Shown here piece after piece: positions 7,921 to 15,665 of a DNA stretch of 64,000 nt; the stretch's first letter is position 1; the number at the start of each line of letters is the position of its first letter. This DNA comes from Sphaerisporangium viridialbum (GTDB taxonomy: Bacteria > Actinomycetota > Actinomycetes > Streptosporangiales > Streptosporangiaceae): contig NZ_CP187232.1 in assembly GCF_049674955.1 (NCBI RefSeq), forward strand, positions 8,494,001-8,558,000, given 5' to 3'. The notes below the pieces were generated by a model. That model did not search any database, was not told the origin of the DNA, and saw only the letters and a list, made by a program, of their open reading frames with translations. Position numbers and translations under genes: made by a program.

Positions 7921-8673
7921 ATGGAAAAGTACACCGCATTACTCGCCGTGGATGCCGAGAAGTTCAGCACGCACCGTGACATCGACCTGCCACGCCTCCA
8001 CATGGAGATACGCCACGCCCTCGAGGCGGCCTGTGTGTCGAGCGGTCTGGCGGAAGTATGGAGGGATGTCCGGTTCCTGGAGAGCACGGGCGACGGGATA
8101 CTCGCAGTTCTGCCCTACGAGGCGATCCCCGCGCTCGTCGATCGCTTTCCCTTCCGGCTTCAGGACGCGCTCGCCGCGGTGGCGCCCGAACTAAGGGCGA
8201 AGACGCTCACGCTTCGCCTGCGCGTCGCGCTGCACGTCGGACTCGTGGACGACGAGCGAACTGAGGCACCAGGCATCTCCACCGCGACCATCGACGTCTG
8301 TCGCCTGCTGGACAGCGAGCCACTTCGCGAGGCCCTGCGGCAGAGCGACCCTAGCGTCACCTTCGTCGTTCTTCTGCTGTCGGAGGAGGTCTTCACTACT
8401 TATGTCGCAGGCGGGCGTACCACGTTGCGGGAGAGCCAGTTCACTCCCGTGGAGGTGACCGTGAAGCAGTTTTCTCGCCCTGCTTACCGTTGTATCCCCA
8501 CTCCCTCTGGAACGTTGGACCCTCTGCCGGCAGTGGAGGCCACGGAGCCTGCTCCGACCGCGCCGCCGACAACTGGAGCTATCTCACTCAACGGAATCAC
8601 CATCAGCGGGAAGCGATCGCAGAACGTACTCGGGAACCTCGTGAGCGGCGACCTCAACGCGGAGCAGTCATGA
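7921..8673 (+). CDS. Nucleotide-cyclase-like (class III cyclase fold) protein
   Basis: A 250-residue protein; start ATG with GGGAG upstream. Residues 1-200 fit a class III nucleotide cyclase core: first strand YTALLAVDAEKF with D11 at the first metal-ligand position, FLESTGDGILAVLP with D58 at the second, RLRVALHVG, and GISTATIDVCRLLDS where canonical cyclases have GxxVNxAARL, so the usual Asn is replaced. Nucleotide choice and activity are therefore uncertain. A proline-rich linker leads to a C-terminal segment, GITISGKRSQNVLGNLVSGDL, that recurs at the N-terminus of the next protein. The stop overlaps the next start (ATGA at 8670-8673), so the two are translationally coupled. A signalling or conflict-system role is inferred. 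Confidence 0.75.
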   Translation: MEKYTALLAVDAEKFSTHRDIDLPRLHMEIRHALEAACVSSGLAEVWRDVRFLESTGDGILAVLPYEAIPALVDRFPFRLQDALAAVAPELRAKTLTLRLRVALHVGLVDDERTEAPGISTATIDVCRLLDSEPLREALRQSDPSVTFVVLLLSEEVFTTYVAGGRTTLRESQFTPVEVTVKQFSRPAYRCIPTPSGTLDPLPAVEATEPAPTAPPTTGAISLNGITISGKRSQNVLGNLVSGDLNAEQS

Positions 8674-10835
8674 CGATCATCGAAGACGTGACGATCGAGG
8701 GGGACGAATCCCAGAACGTCATCGGGAACACCGTCGGCAGGGATCTCGTCGTCCAGGTGATCAAGAATGTCCGGGGCCGTCCCTCGATGATCCTCTCTGA
8801 GGCGCAGATCGCCGAACGGGTGGCGGTCTATGTTCCCGCGCTCAACCACGACCGGATCGCCGCCGTCCTCGCCCGCGACAACGTCATCGCACTCTGCGGG
8901 CCGGAGGGCGACGGCATGACGACGACGGCCATCGCGGTGCTGCGACACGTGCGCCCCGGAATACGGATCCAGTCCTTCTCTGCGGGGGAGGACGACGTCG
9001 GCGAGGTGGCGGCCAAGACCGAGGCGTACGGATACCTGGTAAGGGCGCACGATGAAGACCCGTGGCGGTTGCGGTCCTTTCTGGAGGCCGTGCGCATGTC
9101 CGACGGGTTCGCCATCGTCATAGGGACAGCCGCAGAGCAGCGCCGCTTCGCCGGCTTCCAGGCGACGATCGAAGTGGAGGCGCCGCCCGCTGAAGCGGTC
9201 TACCTCAGCCATCTCGCCCGGCGAGGCCTCGGAGAGTCAGGCTGGCCGCATTGGCAGCGGGGGCTGGAACTCTTGAAAAGCGCGTCCCCCGGCGATGCGA
9301 GCCGTCTTGCGGAGCTCGTCGAGATCATTTCCCGCGAAGGGGGTGACACGCTCGACGTGGAGCATGCCTACCTTGGCTGGGCCGAAGAACTGCGCACCTG
9401 GTTCAGTGATCATTCCGAGCTGCTGGATCAGACCCTGATGATCGCCGCGGCGACGATCGAGCCCGCTGACGAGACCCAGGTCTACGCGGCGGCGCTGTCG
9501 CTGGCCCGGCACCTGGAGATCAAGCCACCGGGCGGCGGCCTCGCCTGGACGCCGACGACCGGCCTGTGCGTACTGCTAGCCACCTGGCGAGACAACGAGC
9601 GGATCGTCTTCCGGCGTCACGGTTACGCCGAGTCGGTCCTGCCGCACGTCTGCACCGAGTATCCGCTGGCCCGGATGGAACTGCTGTCCTGGCTGTCCGA
9701 TCTGCCCACCGACAAGGTCCTGGCTTTGGAGCCCACGCTAGGTCACCGGCTCGTCGAGAAGTTCGCCGAACTCGCTGCCGGATACAACGCGCACGAGAAG
9801 ATCACGCAGATGGCGCATCTCTGGGCAGGGGGAACCCGCTCTGACCTCGCGTATATCGCGCTAGCCGAGACCTGTCTGCATCCGGTCGTCGGCGGTCGGG
9901 TGCGCCAGAAGCTCTACGAATGGTCAACGCAGAGCCAGACATCACAGACCTTGAAGCTCACGATCGCCCGCGTCTGCCAGGTTCTCGGTGAGACCTACCT
10001 GCCAATCGCCCTGACCAGGCTCCAGCATCTGGCGACCCACGGCAACAAACAGGTACGGGACGAAGTCTTCGAGGTCGCCCGGTCGCTGGCAGAACTCGAT
10101 CCCGGAGCGGTATTCACGACAGCCCTGCACTGGGCCAGGACATCCGTCAACCGGTCCTACAACGACGCGGTGAGACGACTCGACATCGCGACACGCCTCC
10201 TGCTCGATCTCCTCCCGCTCTTCGGCGCCACCGAGCTGCACGCGATCCTGCAAACCATCGATCTGCTGGTGACCAACGGCAACTCTCGCCTCCGACCACA
10301 CCTCCTCGCCTGGGCGAAGGCACTGGCGGCCGAACACCGGGGCGCCGTCCTGAACCAGGCCCTGACCCTCGCCGCGGGCGGCGACGGCCGCATGGCCACG
10401 ACCAACGCGCGAAGCACCTTCGGAACCAGACTCTTCCTCTCCCTGGTGCTCACCCGTGACTCGGACGGCCTCCCGTCGGTCCTGAACACCACCCCCCGGA
10501 TCAACCCCCTGACCTGCACCGCGCCTTGGCGCATCGCCCTAAGTAGTCCCGGTGACTTTCCTGATCTCAACGAAGCCCTGTCACTTTGGCTGAACACCGC
10601 CGCCGTCCGAGAGGAACTTCGCCAGCCCCTGGTTTCCGCGCTCGTCACCGCGGCCAGCAACGACCCGCGCAACCGGCAGCGCCTCACCGACATGGTCCGG
10701 ACCTGGGACGCCGGGATCCGCGATCATCGCCCTGTCAAAGAGACCATCCTGACCCGGATCCTGCTTCCCGACCGGCATCGCTGGGCTCTGATCGCCTGGG
10801 TCCGTCTCCGCACGGCCCTTGCCCCCCGCCTTTAA
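8670..10835 (+). CDS. Large STAND-like protein with degenerate P-loop and alpha-helical repeats
   Basis: A 721-residue protein. Residues 5-27 (EDVTIEGDESQNVIGNTVGRDL) repeat the motif at the C-terminus of the upstream cyclase-like protein. A P-loop-like segment follows at 73-86, VIALCGPEGDGMTTT, where Met83 replaces the Walker A lysine; the expected Walker B region reads DGFAIVIGT without a double acidic pair, so ATP hydrolysis is doubtful. From about residue 250 to the end the protein is helical, with HEAT-like stretches (LPIALTRLQHLATHGNKQVRDEVFEVARSLAEL). No membrane segment or recognised effector domain was seen. It resembles regulatory NTPase scaffolds of actinomycete conflict systems; I cannot assign a family name. 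Confidence 0.72.
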   Translation: MTIIEDVTIEGDESQNVIGNTVGRDLVVQVIKNVRGRPSMILSEAQIAERVAVYVPALNHDRIAAVLARDNVIALCGPEGDGMTTTAIAVLRHVRPGIRIQSFSAGEDDVGEVAAKTEAYGYLVRAHDEDPWRLRSFLEAVRMSDGFAIVIGTAAEQRRFAGFQATIEVEAPPAEAVYLSHLARRGLGESGWPHWQRGLELLKSASPGDASRLAELVEIISREGGDTLDVEHAYLGWAEELRTWFSDHSELLDQTLMIAAATIEPADETQVYAAALSLARHLEIKPPGGGLAWTPTTGLCVLLATWRDNERIVFRRHGYAESVLPHVCTEYPLARMELLSWLSDLPTDKVLALEPTLGHRLVEKFAELAAGYNAHEKITQMAHLWAGGTRSDLAYIALAETCLHPVVGGRVRQKLYEWSTQSQTSQTLKLTIARVCQVLGETYLPIALTRLQHLATHGNKQVRDEVFEVARSLAELDPGAVFTTALHWARTSVNRSYNDAVRRLDIATRLLLDLLPLFGATELHAILQTIDLLVTNGNSRLRPHLLAWAKALAAEHRGAVLNQALTLAAGGDGRMATTNARSTFGTRLFLSLVLTRDSDGLPSVLNTTPRINPLTCTAPWRIALSSPGDFPDLNEALSLWLNTAAVREELRQPLVSALVTAASNDPRNRQRLTDMVRTWDAGIRDHRPVKETILTRILLPDRHRWALIAWVRLRTALAPRL

Positions 10836-10936
10836 CCCAGGACTCGGGGCGTTGTGTCGTCGTTACCGCCGCGGAGGATCTCGAAGATCGTGCGGGCCGA
10901 GAGCAGCGGACCTCCGTGCACGCCCTATACCAAAAG

Positions 10937-10965
10937 AGCCCGGGTCAGTGACACTGACTCGGGCT
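10937..10965 (-). terminator. Intrinsic terminator downstream of the partial tRNA-Lys
   Basis: A 14-bp stem (AGCCCGGGTCAGTG / CACTGACTCGGGCT, one wobble) followed on the minus strand by CTTTTGG. It stands where a tRNA terminator would be, next to the CCA end of the partial tRNA copy. It may also stop the plus-strand operon ending at 10835. Confidence 0.7.
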
Positions 10966-10972
10966 TTCTCAC

Positions 10973-11022
10973 TGGCGCGCCGCCAGGGACTCGAACCCCG
11001 GACCCGCTGGTTAAGAGTCAGC
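10973..11022 (-). pseudogene. Partial tRNA-Lys(CTT): 3' two thirds only
   Basis: Fifty bases match the intact tRNA-Lys genes at 12501 and 49293 with two mismatches, covering the anticodon loop (CTCTTAA on the minus strand), variable loop, T arm, acceptor 3' strand and encoded CCA. The similarity stops abruptly inside the anticodon stem; the D arm and 5' acceptor strand are absent. This is the pattern left by tyrosine-recombinase integration into a tRNA gene. Confidence 0.8.
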
Positions 11023-11287
11023 GGCCAGCAGACTCGTTGCGTCCCGTACCAAGACTGGACGTGCAAATTCGTGCCGTTTCGTCCCCGACTCCGCTGATTC
11101 TGATGCCAGACCATGCCGGATAGTGGCGGATCGTTTCATGACCTCCGATCCCACAACGACCCCAGCGCCACATCAGCGCAACGTCGCACTTTGTAGTTCG
11201 TACCCAAGAGTAGTCATCTAACTGCGGAACCTCGCCGACCCGCCTCGCATCCAGCTCTGGAGCCATCTCCCGTACCCGGCCGGCCTG

Positions 11288-11620
11288 TCACCCGCTGACG
11301 TACAGGTCTCCGTACAGGAACAACAGATCGGTGAGCTTGCGCAATGTCTCGTGGCACACATAAGCGTTCCACCTGCCGCCTCCAACCCCCGCCTGTCCCG
11401 CCCGTTCGCACGGGGTGGCACCGCCGACGAAGGTGGCCTCAAAGTCGTACCCGGGGGGCGGCGTCCATGCCGCTGCGGAGGCGGACCCGGCGGAGGAGGC
11501 GGGTGCCGACTCGGCCACCGCGGGAGAACCCGGCGCGTACGACAGCGCGACGGAGGCGCAGATGATCGCGATGACCATTGAAGAGCTGCGAACGTACGTC
11601 AACGGCTGCTCCTGTCTCAT
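11288..11620 (-). CDS. Small secreted protein, unknown function
   Basis: About 110 residues. A hydrophobic segment (MVIAIICASVALSYAPGSPAVAES) looks like a Sec signal peptide ending in an Ala-x-Ala-like site. The mature part is short, with two cysteines (ATPCERAG and AYVCHETL) that could form a disulfide, and ends LLFLYGDLYVSG. No clear Shine-Dalgarno precedes the chosen ATG; an in-frame ATG at 11578 would start directly at the hydrophobic segment. It lies between the partial and the intact tRNA-Lys. I recognise no named family. Confidence 0.6.
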   Translation of the reverse strand: MRQEQPLTYVRSSSMVIAIICASVALSYAPGSPAVAESAPASSAGSASAAAWTPPPGYDFEATFVGGATPCERAGQAGVGGGRWNAYVCHETLRKLTDLLFLYGDLYVSG

Positions 11621-11771
11621 CGAAAGCTTTTGATCCGTCGCCCTTTTGGGACAAGGAGGACCTAGCAAGGCCGTTTCTCATCACCGCGTGCCGTCCCAGC
11701 CAGCCGGGGAACGTCTCCTGCCGGCCGACCGGCTGAGCACCGCGGTGGACCTGCGGTCGAGAGCTCGCGGT

Positions 11772-12227
11772 CTAACGGTCCCGAACCAGGTTCCTGATGC
11801 GTACCGCGAGGGCGTTGGGGTCGTCGCCGGCCTGTACCACGATTCGGTTCAGCGGCCCGTCGCTCAACTCCAGCCTGAGTGACCGCCTGGTGCGGCCGGC
11901 CAGCCAGTACGACGTGCCTTGCGGTCCGATGAAGGTGCCCGCGGTCAGGCCAGGAAAGAGCGTGGCCCCGTAACGCATGCCGGGCGGATCGAGGTCGCCC
12001 GCGTCCATCACATGAACTCCCGCGATGGCGTCGACCGGAATCCGGATGCTCCAGCGGAACGACAGGACTTTGAACACGCCCCGCGGCCTGATCAGTACCC
12101 CTCCTTCCGACACCACCACAGCGGCCAGATCGCCGTTCCTGGCCAGGAGCACGCCGTACAGGACCACCGCGAGCAGGACCACGAGGGGGAACAGCACCTG
12201 GAGCGGATCTGAAGCCACGGTGTTCAT
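11772..12227 (-). CDS. Small membrane protein with PH-like domain
   Basis: A 151-residue protein. Residues 8-30 (PLQVLFPLVVLLAVVLYGVLLA) are a single membrane segment. The rest, with alternating strands (GVFKVLSFRWSIRIPVDAIAGVHVMDAG...GTSYWLAGRTRRSLRLELSDG...DDPNALAVRIRNLV), looks like a bacterial pleckstrin-homology domain ending in a helix. The function is unknown; such proteins are usually envelope-associated. It lies between the two tRNA-Lys copies. Confidence 0.75.
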   Translation of the reverse strand: MNTVASDPLQVLFPLVVLLAVVLYGVLLARNGDLAAVVVSEGGVLIRPRGVFKVLSFRWSIRIPVDAIAGVHVMDAGDLDPPGMRYGATLFPGLTAGTFIGPQGTSYWLAGRTRRSLRLELSDGPLNRIVVQAGDDPNALAVRIRNLVRDR

Positions 12228-12292
12228 CCTTGTGCCTTATCGATCAGCGGTCCAGTGTGCTCCCGAGCGATCGTCCGCCGGCGAGCGGATCT

Positions 12293-12448
12293 ATGAGTTC
12301 GGCCGCGGCGACCGGCGGCGCCGATGGCACGTCGGCGCGTTCCAAGGCGGGTACCGGTGTACACCCTCTGAGCGAGAAGCAGGAGCAGTCCCACCGGAGC
12401 GCAGGAGACCCGGTAACGACCGAAGAACCCGCGCAGGGCCGGAAATGA
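12293..12448 (+). CDS. Possible very small hydrophilic protein
   Basis: An ATG at 12293 opens 51 codons (MSSAAATGGADGTSARSK...EEPAQGRK) with moderately high GC at third positions and a purine-rich GAGCGG upstream. It has no recognisable domain and stops just before the tRNA terminator region. It may be a genuine small gene or chance. Confidence 0.25.
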   Translation: MSSAAATGGADGTSARSKAGTGVHPLSEKQEQSHRSAGDPVTTEEPAQGRK

Positions 12449-12452
12449 CTAC

Positions 12453-12481
12453 GGGCACCCCCCATCGCGTGGAGGATGCCC
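12453..12481 (-). terminator. Terminator of tRNA-Lys (first intact copy)
   Basis: A 13-bp imperfect hairpin with 3-nt loop, 20 bp past the CCA end of the tRNA at 12501. The same kind of hairpin with related sequence follows the second tRNA copy at 49245-49273, showing that the 3' flanks of the two genes are homologous. Confidence 0.65.
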
Positions 12482-12500
12482 AGGTCATCGGTGTGAACCG

Positions 12501-12577
12501 TGGTGCGCCGCCAGGGACTCGAACCCCGGACCCGCTGATTAAGAGTCAGCTGCTCTAACCAACTGAGCTAGCGGCGC
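12501..12577 (-). tRNA. tRNA-Lys (anticodon CTT)
   Basis: The minus strand folds as a full cloverleaf: acceptor GCGCCGC/GCGGCGC, D arm AGCTCAGTTGGTTAGAGC, anticodon loop CTCTTAA (anticodon CTT), T loop GTTCGAGTCC, discriminator A and encoded CCA (12501-12503). The mature gene without CCA is 12504-12577. It is identical to the copy at 49293-49369. Confidence 0.97.
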
Positions 12578-12757
12578 GCGACCACGTCTAGATTAGCGGT
12601 ACAAACGGGGTGGCTGTGACATCTGCCCGGCTTCACCCTCTACCGGGCGTGTCTTCCCCGGCTCCACCAGGCGTGTAACTCCAGGATCGCACGTGCCGGC
12701 GTACCGGTCGAGCGCCGGGCTTACCGCCGGGCAAGGCGGACGTATCCGCGTGACGAT

Positions 12758-12780
12758 GTTTGGCGGGAAGTGAGCGGGTA
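12758..12780 (+). promoter_or_regulatory. SigB/SigF-type promoter (GTTT-N14-GGGTA)
   Basis: GTTT at 12758-12761 and GGGTA at 12776-12780 with a 14-nt spacer, 44 nt upstream of the PRC-barrel gene start. Confidence 0.6.
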
Positions 12781-12824
12781 GAGCGGAGAGTCCCGACGAA
12801 GTCAATCGAAGGGAGAACGCGAAC

Positions 12825-13190
12825 ATGCAGCAGGATCTTTGGAGCTACAGCCCGACCGTCACCGGCGCCAACCAGAACTTCGACGTGGTCGGATACCACG
12901 TCGAGGCGACGGACGGCAAGATCGGTTCGGTGGACGAGGCGACGTACGAGGTCGGCGAGAGCTACCTGATCGTGGACACCGGACCCTGGATCTTCGGCAA
13001 GAAGGTCATGCTTCCCGCGAGCACGGTCACCCAGATCGACCCGCAGGAGAAGAAGGTCTACCTCAGCCGCACCAAGCAGGAGATCAAGGACTCTCCGGAG
13101 TTCGACGAGGCCGCGTTCAAGGAGCCCGCGTACCGCAACCAGGTGGGCGACTACTACGGCCGCTTCCCCTTCGGGCCGGGCACCCTCTAG
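12825..13190 (+). CDS. PRC-barrel domain protein
   Basis: A 121-residue cytoplasmic protein. Residues 20-75 (FDVVGYHVEATDGKIGSVDEATYEVGESYLIVDTGPWIFGKKVMLPASTVTQID) are a PRC-barrel, a small beta-barrel used for protein or nucleic-acid interactions; the tail (KKVYLSRTKQEIKDSPEF) is helical. A GAAGGGAGAA precedes the ATG. Such stand-alone PRC-barrel proteins are frequent in actinomycetes and are often stress-induced, in agreement with the upstream SigB-like promoter. Molecular function is not known. Confidence 0.9.
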   Translation: MQQDLWSYSPTVTGANQNFDVVGYHVEATDGKIGSVDEATYEVGESYLIVDTGPWIFGKKVMLPASTVTQIDPQEKKVYLSRTKQEIKDSPEFDEAAFKEPAYRNQVGDYYGRFPFGPGTL

Positions 13191-13221
13191 GCCATCACCC
13201 GCCCAGGAAACGAACGAACGG

Positions 13222-13246
13222 AGGCCGCGCCGCGAAGGCGCGGCCT
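13222..13246. terminator. Bidirectional terminator between convergent genes
   Basis: A perfect 10-bp stem (AGGCCGCGCC / GGCGCGGCCT) with a 5-nt loop, 31 bp after the PRC-barrel stop. The decamer TCCAGCACCG then occurs three times (near 13255, 13279 and 13319) in the gap to the convergent nucleotidyltransferase gene. Confidence 0.65.
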
Positions 13247-13365
13247 TCCGCGTGTCCAGCACCGTCGGGGCGAGAGTTTCCAGCACCGCCGGGCGGGAGA
13301 GGTACCCGGCGCGACGGTCTCCAGCACCGTCCGCGCGAGGGTCTCCGGGCGCCTTCGGGGCAGGG

Positions 13366-13968
13366 TCAGGGCCAGCGGGTGTCGGCGTCGTCGGGTGGGG
13401 GCTTGGGGCAGGCCACGCCGAGGCGGTCGAGGAGGGTCAGGAACGTCGAGGCGTACGGAGAGACCGACGCGACGATGGCGACCCGGTCCCAGTCGACCTG
13501 CTCTCTCAGCGCGCGGACCTGCGGCAGCATCGACCCGTAGTCGCAGCTGTGCTCCGACATCGGCAGGATCCACGAGATGACCAGATCGGTCGCGTCCAGC
13601 ACCGGCAGGCTCAAGGCCGCCGTGTTGATCATGGTGGCTCTGGCGATCATCTCGGGCGTGACCGGGCGCTCCTCGATCCTGAAGATCAGATCGACCAGCC
13701 TGTCGCCCTCGTCGAACGCCTTGACCAGCCAGTCCTCCGGCGGCCTTGCCGTGCGGAAGCCGACCTCCCTGAGCATCTCCAGCGTGCGGGGCACGTCCTC
13801 CTCCACCAGCACGAAGTCGACGTCGTGCAGCGAAGGGGCCGCTCCTCGGGCGTAGGCCGCGCAGCCTCCGGCGAGGGCGAACCGCACCCCCTCGGCTTTG
13901 AGCACGGACCCGGCGCGCTTCAACGTGTCGATGATCGCGTCGGTCACCTCGTGCGTGTGACTTCCCAA
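13366..13968 (-). CDS. Nucleotidyltransferase-fold protein
   Basis: A 200-residue protein with the nucleotidyltransferase signature: FALAGGCAAYARG (GG motif, residues 31-43) followed by HDVDFVLVEEDVP with the two metal-binding Asp residues and a third acidic strand in LVDLIFRIEE. This is the fold of MNT/AbiEii-like and aminoglycoside-type nucleotidyltransferases. No partner antitoxin gene is adjacent; the neighbours are on the opposite strand. The substrate is unknown. Confidence 0.8.
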   Translation of the reverse strand: MGSHTHEVTDAIIDTLKRAGSVLKAEGVRFALAGGCAAYARGAAPSLHDVDFVLVEEDVPRTLEMLREVGFRTARPPEDWLVKAFDEGDRLVDLIFRIEERPVTPEMIARATMINTAALSLPVLDATDLVISWILPMSEHSCDYGSMLPQVRALREQVDWDRVAIVASVSPYASTFLTLLDRLGVACPKPPPDDADTRWP

Positions 13969-14070
13969 GGCTCACCCCCAACGAGCGCAGGCTGAAGATC
14001 GCACCTACCCGCCCTGTTCGCAGGACAAACACGGCGCATGGTCGCGCCATGGAAGGGTAGACGGCGCCCT

Positions 14071-14604
14071 ATGACCAACATATTCACGAACACACTTCGT
14101 AAGGAGGAACGGGCCTACGAGAACGGAGCCGATCGGCCGCTTGGGTCTTACCTGCGCGTTCTCGGCGTCTACGGCGGCGCGGTGGCGGGACTGCTCGCCC
14201 TCGGCAAGCTGACGGGCGCCAGAGCACCGGGACGGATCTCCCCGATGGACCTGTTCCTCATGGGGCTGAGCACACACCGACTCTCCCGGACGATCACCAA
14301 GGACCCGGTCACGAGCCCGTTCCGGGCACCCTTCACACGCTACGCCGGTGTAAGCGGACCTGCCGAATTGAGGGAAGAGGTTCGCGGCCACGGCGTCAAG
14401 CATGCCGTCGGCGAGCTGGTGACCTGTCCCTTCTGCGTCGCGCAGTGGGTCGCCACGGCCTACGCCGCCGGCATGGTCTTCGCCCCCGGAGTCACCCGCC
14501 TCATGGGGGCCACCATGTCCGCCGTCGCCGTCTCCGACTGGTTACAACTCGGGTACGCGCGACTGATGAAGTCGACGGAGGAGCCGTCCAAGGAGGAGTC
14601 ATGA
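14071..14604 (+). CDS. DUF1360 family membrane protein
   Basis: A 177-residue protein, ATG at 14071 (MTNIFTNTLRKEERAYENGADRPLGSY); an in-frame start 33 bp upstream is weaker. It has hydrophobic segments at about 25-45 and 115-155 and the DUF1360 pattern FLMGLSTHRLSRTITKDPVTSPFRAPFTRY...GELVTCPFCVAQWVATAY, with a conserved Cys-Pro-Phe-Cys. Its stop overlaps the next start (ATGA), the first of three coupled membrane-protein genes. The family is found mainly in spore-forming and stress-resistant bacteria. Function is unknown. Confidence 0.87.
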   Translation: MTNIFTNTLRKEERAYENGADRPLGSYLRVLGVYGGAVAGLLALGKLTGARAPGRISPMDLFLMGLSTHRLSRTITKDPVTSPFRAPFTRYAGVSGPAELREEVRGHGVKHAVGELVTCPFCVAQWVATAYAAGMVFAPGVTRLMGATMSAVAVSDWLQLGYARLMKSTEEPSKEES

Positions 14605-14849
14605 GCGAGATCTCCTTCAGCACGTCGCTGAAGGCCTTCCAGCACAACCCCTACGGCAAGTGGTTCGCGTTCGCCGCGCTGGGACTGGTGGCCTGCACCC
14701 TGCTCAGCGTGGTGGCGGGCCTGGCCGGAGCCGTGTGGCTGACCGTGCTCCTCGGGATCCTGGCCTACGCGGCACTGGCGGGCGCTCTCTTCACCGTGCG
14801 GCGCATGGTCAGGGCGCACAGGCGCGAGAGGATCAGGAAGTACAGATGA
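14601..14849 (+). CDS. Small two-helix membrane protein
   Basis: 82 residues with two transmembrane segments (WFAFAALGLVACTLLSVVAGLAGA and WLTVLLGILAYAALAGALFTV) and a basic C-terminus (RRMVRAHRRERIRKYR). AAGGAGGAG precedes the start, which overlaps the DUF1360 stop; its own stop overlaps the next start at 14846. It is translationally coupled to both neighbours. I recognise no named family. Confidence 0.8.
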   Translation: MSEISFSTSLKAFQHNPYGKWFAFAALGLVACTLLSVVAGLAGAVWLTVLLGILAYAALAGALFTVRRMVRAHRRERIRKYR

Positions 14850-15346
14850 CGTTGAGTGACATGGCCGGGCCCGAGTCCGACGAGAGCCACAAAGAACGGG
14901 TCGACCGTGAACTCGGCGAGCTCCTCCAGGGGTTACGGGTGGCGGCCACGGGCGTTCAGGTCCTGTTCGCCTTTCTCCTGACGCTTCCCTTCTCCACAGG
15001 TTTCGGAAAAGTCGACCAGGCCGGACGGTGGCTGTTCTACGCGGCCATGCTGAGCGCCGCCGTGGCCTCCATTTGCCTCATCGCCCCGGCGACGCAGCAC
15101 CGCATCCTTTTCCGCAGCTCCTTGAAGGAGCTCATGCTTCACCGCGCCAACCGGCTCGGCGTCGTGGGAGGCATCGCGCTGGCCGTCTCCATGACCTGCT
15201 CGACCGGGCTGGTCGTGGAGGCCTTCCTCGGCATCCTGCCGGCGGCGCTGCTGGCGGGAGGTGTGGCGGGGCTGAGCGGCTGGCTGTGGTTCGTGGAGCC
15301 GCTCGTCTCGCGCCACCGCAGGCGGGCCCACGCCCAGGAGGGCTAG
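14846..15346 (+). CDS. DUF6328 family membrane protein
   Basis: A 166-residue protein with an acidic N-terminal helix (SHKERVDRELGELLQGLRVAATGVQVLFAFLLTLPF) and four membrane segments, matching DUF6328 in length and in the signature ELLQGLRVAATGVQVLFAFLLTLPFS...APATQHRILFR. It is the last gene of the three-gene coupled membrane operon. Families of this kind recur next to stress genes in actinomycetes. Function is unknown. Confidence 0.87.
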   Translation: MTLSDMAGPESDESHKERVDRELGELLQGLRVAATGVQVLFAFLLTLPFSTGFGKVDQAGRWLFYAAMLSAAVASICLIAPATQHRILFRSSLKELMLHRANRLGVVGGIALAVSMTCSTGLVVEAFLGILPAALLAGGVAGLSGWLWFVEPLVSRHRRRAHAQEG

Positions 15347-15515
15347 GTGTACTGACGGTCGGACGGGCGCCTCACACGTCGGGCGACGTGGGGGCGCCCG
15401 AACATTTGCGCTGGTCAGCCCCCTGCTTGGCTGTTACTTGAACATTAATCTCGCGATAGCAAGAGTTGATTCGCAAACACGTTAATGAGGCATTTGTCAG
15501 GGCAGAGGGATGCCC

Positions 15516-15665
15516 ATGGGTACACTTCTTTGGCTCATCGCCGTCGTTCTCGTCATCGCCGGGATCTACGTCATCCTGGCCCGTCGCGACCTCCTCTGGG
15601 GGATCGTCCTCATCGTCGTCGGCCTTCTCGTCGGCCCTGGTGGCGTCAGCATCTTCCATCCATAA
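15516..15665 (+). CDS. 49-residue membrane protein with GPGGVSIF motif
   Basis: A short gene (ATG at 15516; GAGGG 6 nt upstream; an ATG six bases earlier would overlap that site). It encodes two closely packed hydrophobic helices separated by a basic turn (LLWLIAVVLVIAGIYVIL, ARRDLLW, GIVLIVVGLLV) and ends GPGGVSIFHP. A tiny two-helix membrane protein ending in this glycine-rich motif is conserved in actinomycetes. Its role is unknown. The upstream 150 bp are AT-richer and likely contain its promoter. Confidence 0.75.
   Translation: MGTLLWLIAVVLVIAGIYVILARRDLLWGIVLIVVGLLVGPGGVSIFHP

Larger units (their letters stand above)
10836..11287. other. Gene-free interval with tRNA fragment, possible old integration junction
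   Basis: About 450 bp without a supported ORF. It contains a terminator-like hairpin (10937-10965), a partial tRNA-Lys (10973-11022) and roughly 260 bp of otherwise unassigned sequence of somewhat lower GC. Short ORFs here have no family features. The arrangement suggests one end of a lost integrative element. Confidence 0.5.

Noticed and set aside
11018..11266. 82-codon minus-strand ORF next to the tRNA fragment
   Set aside because: It overlaps the tRNA fragment, has no domain, and its codon use is not that of neighbouring genes.
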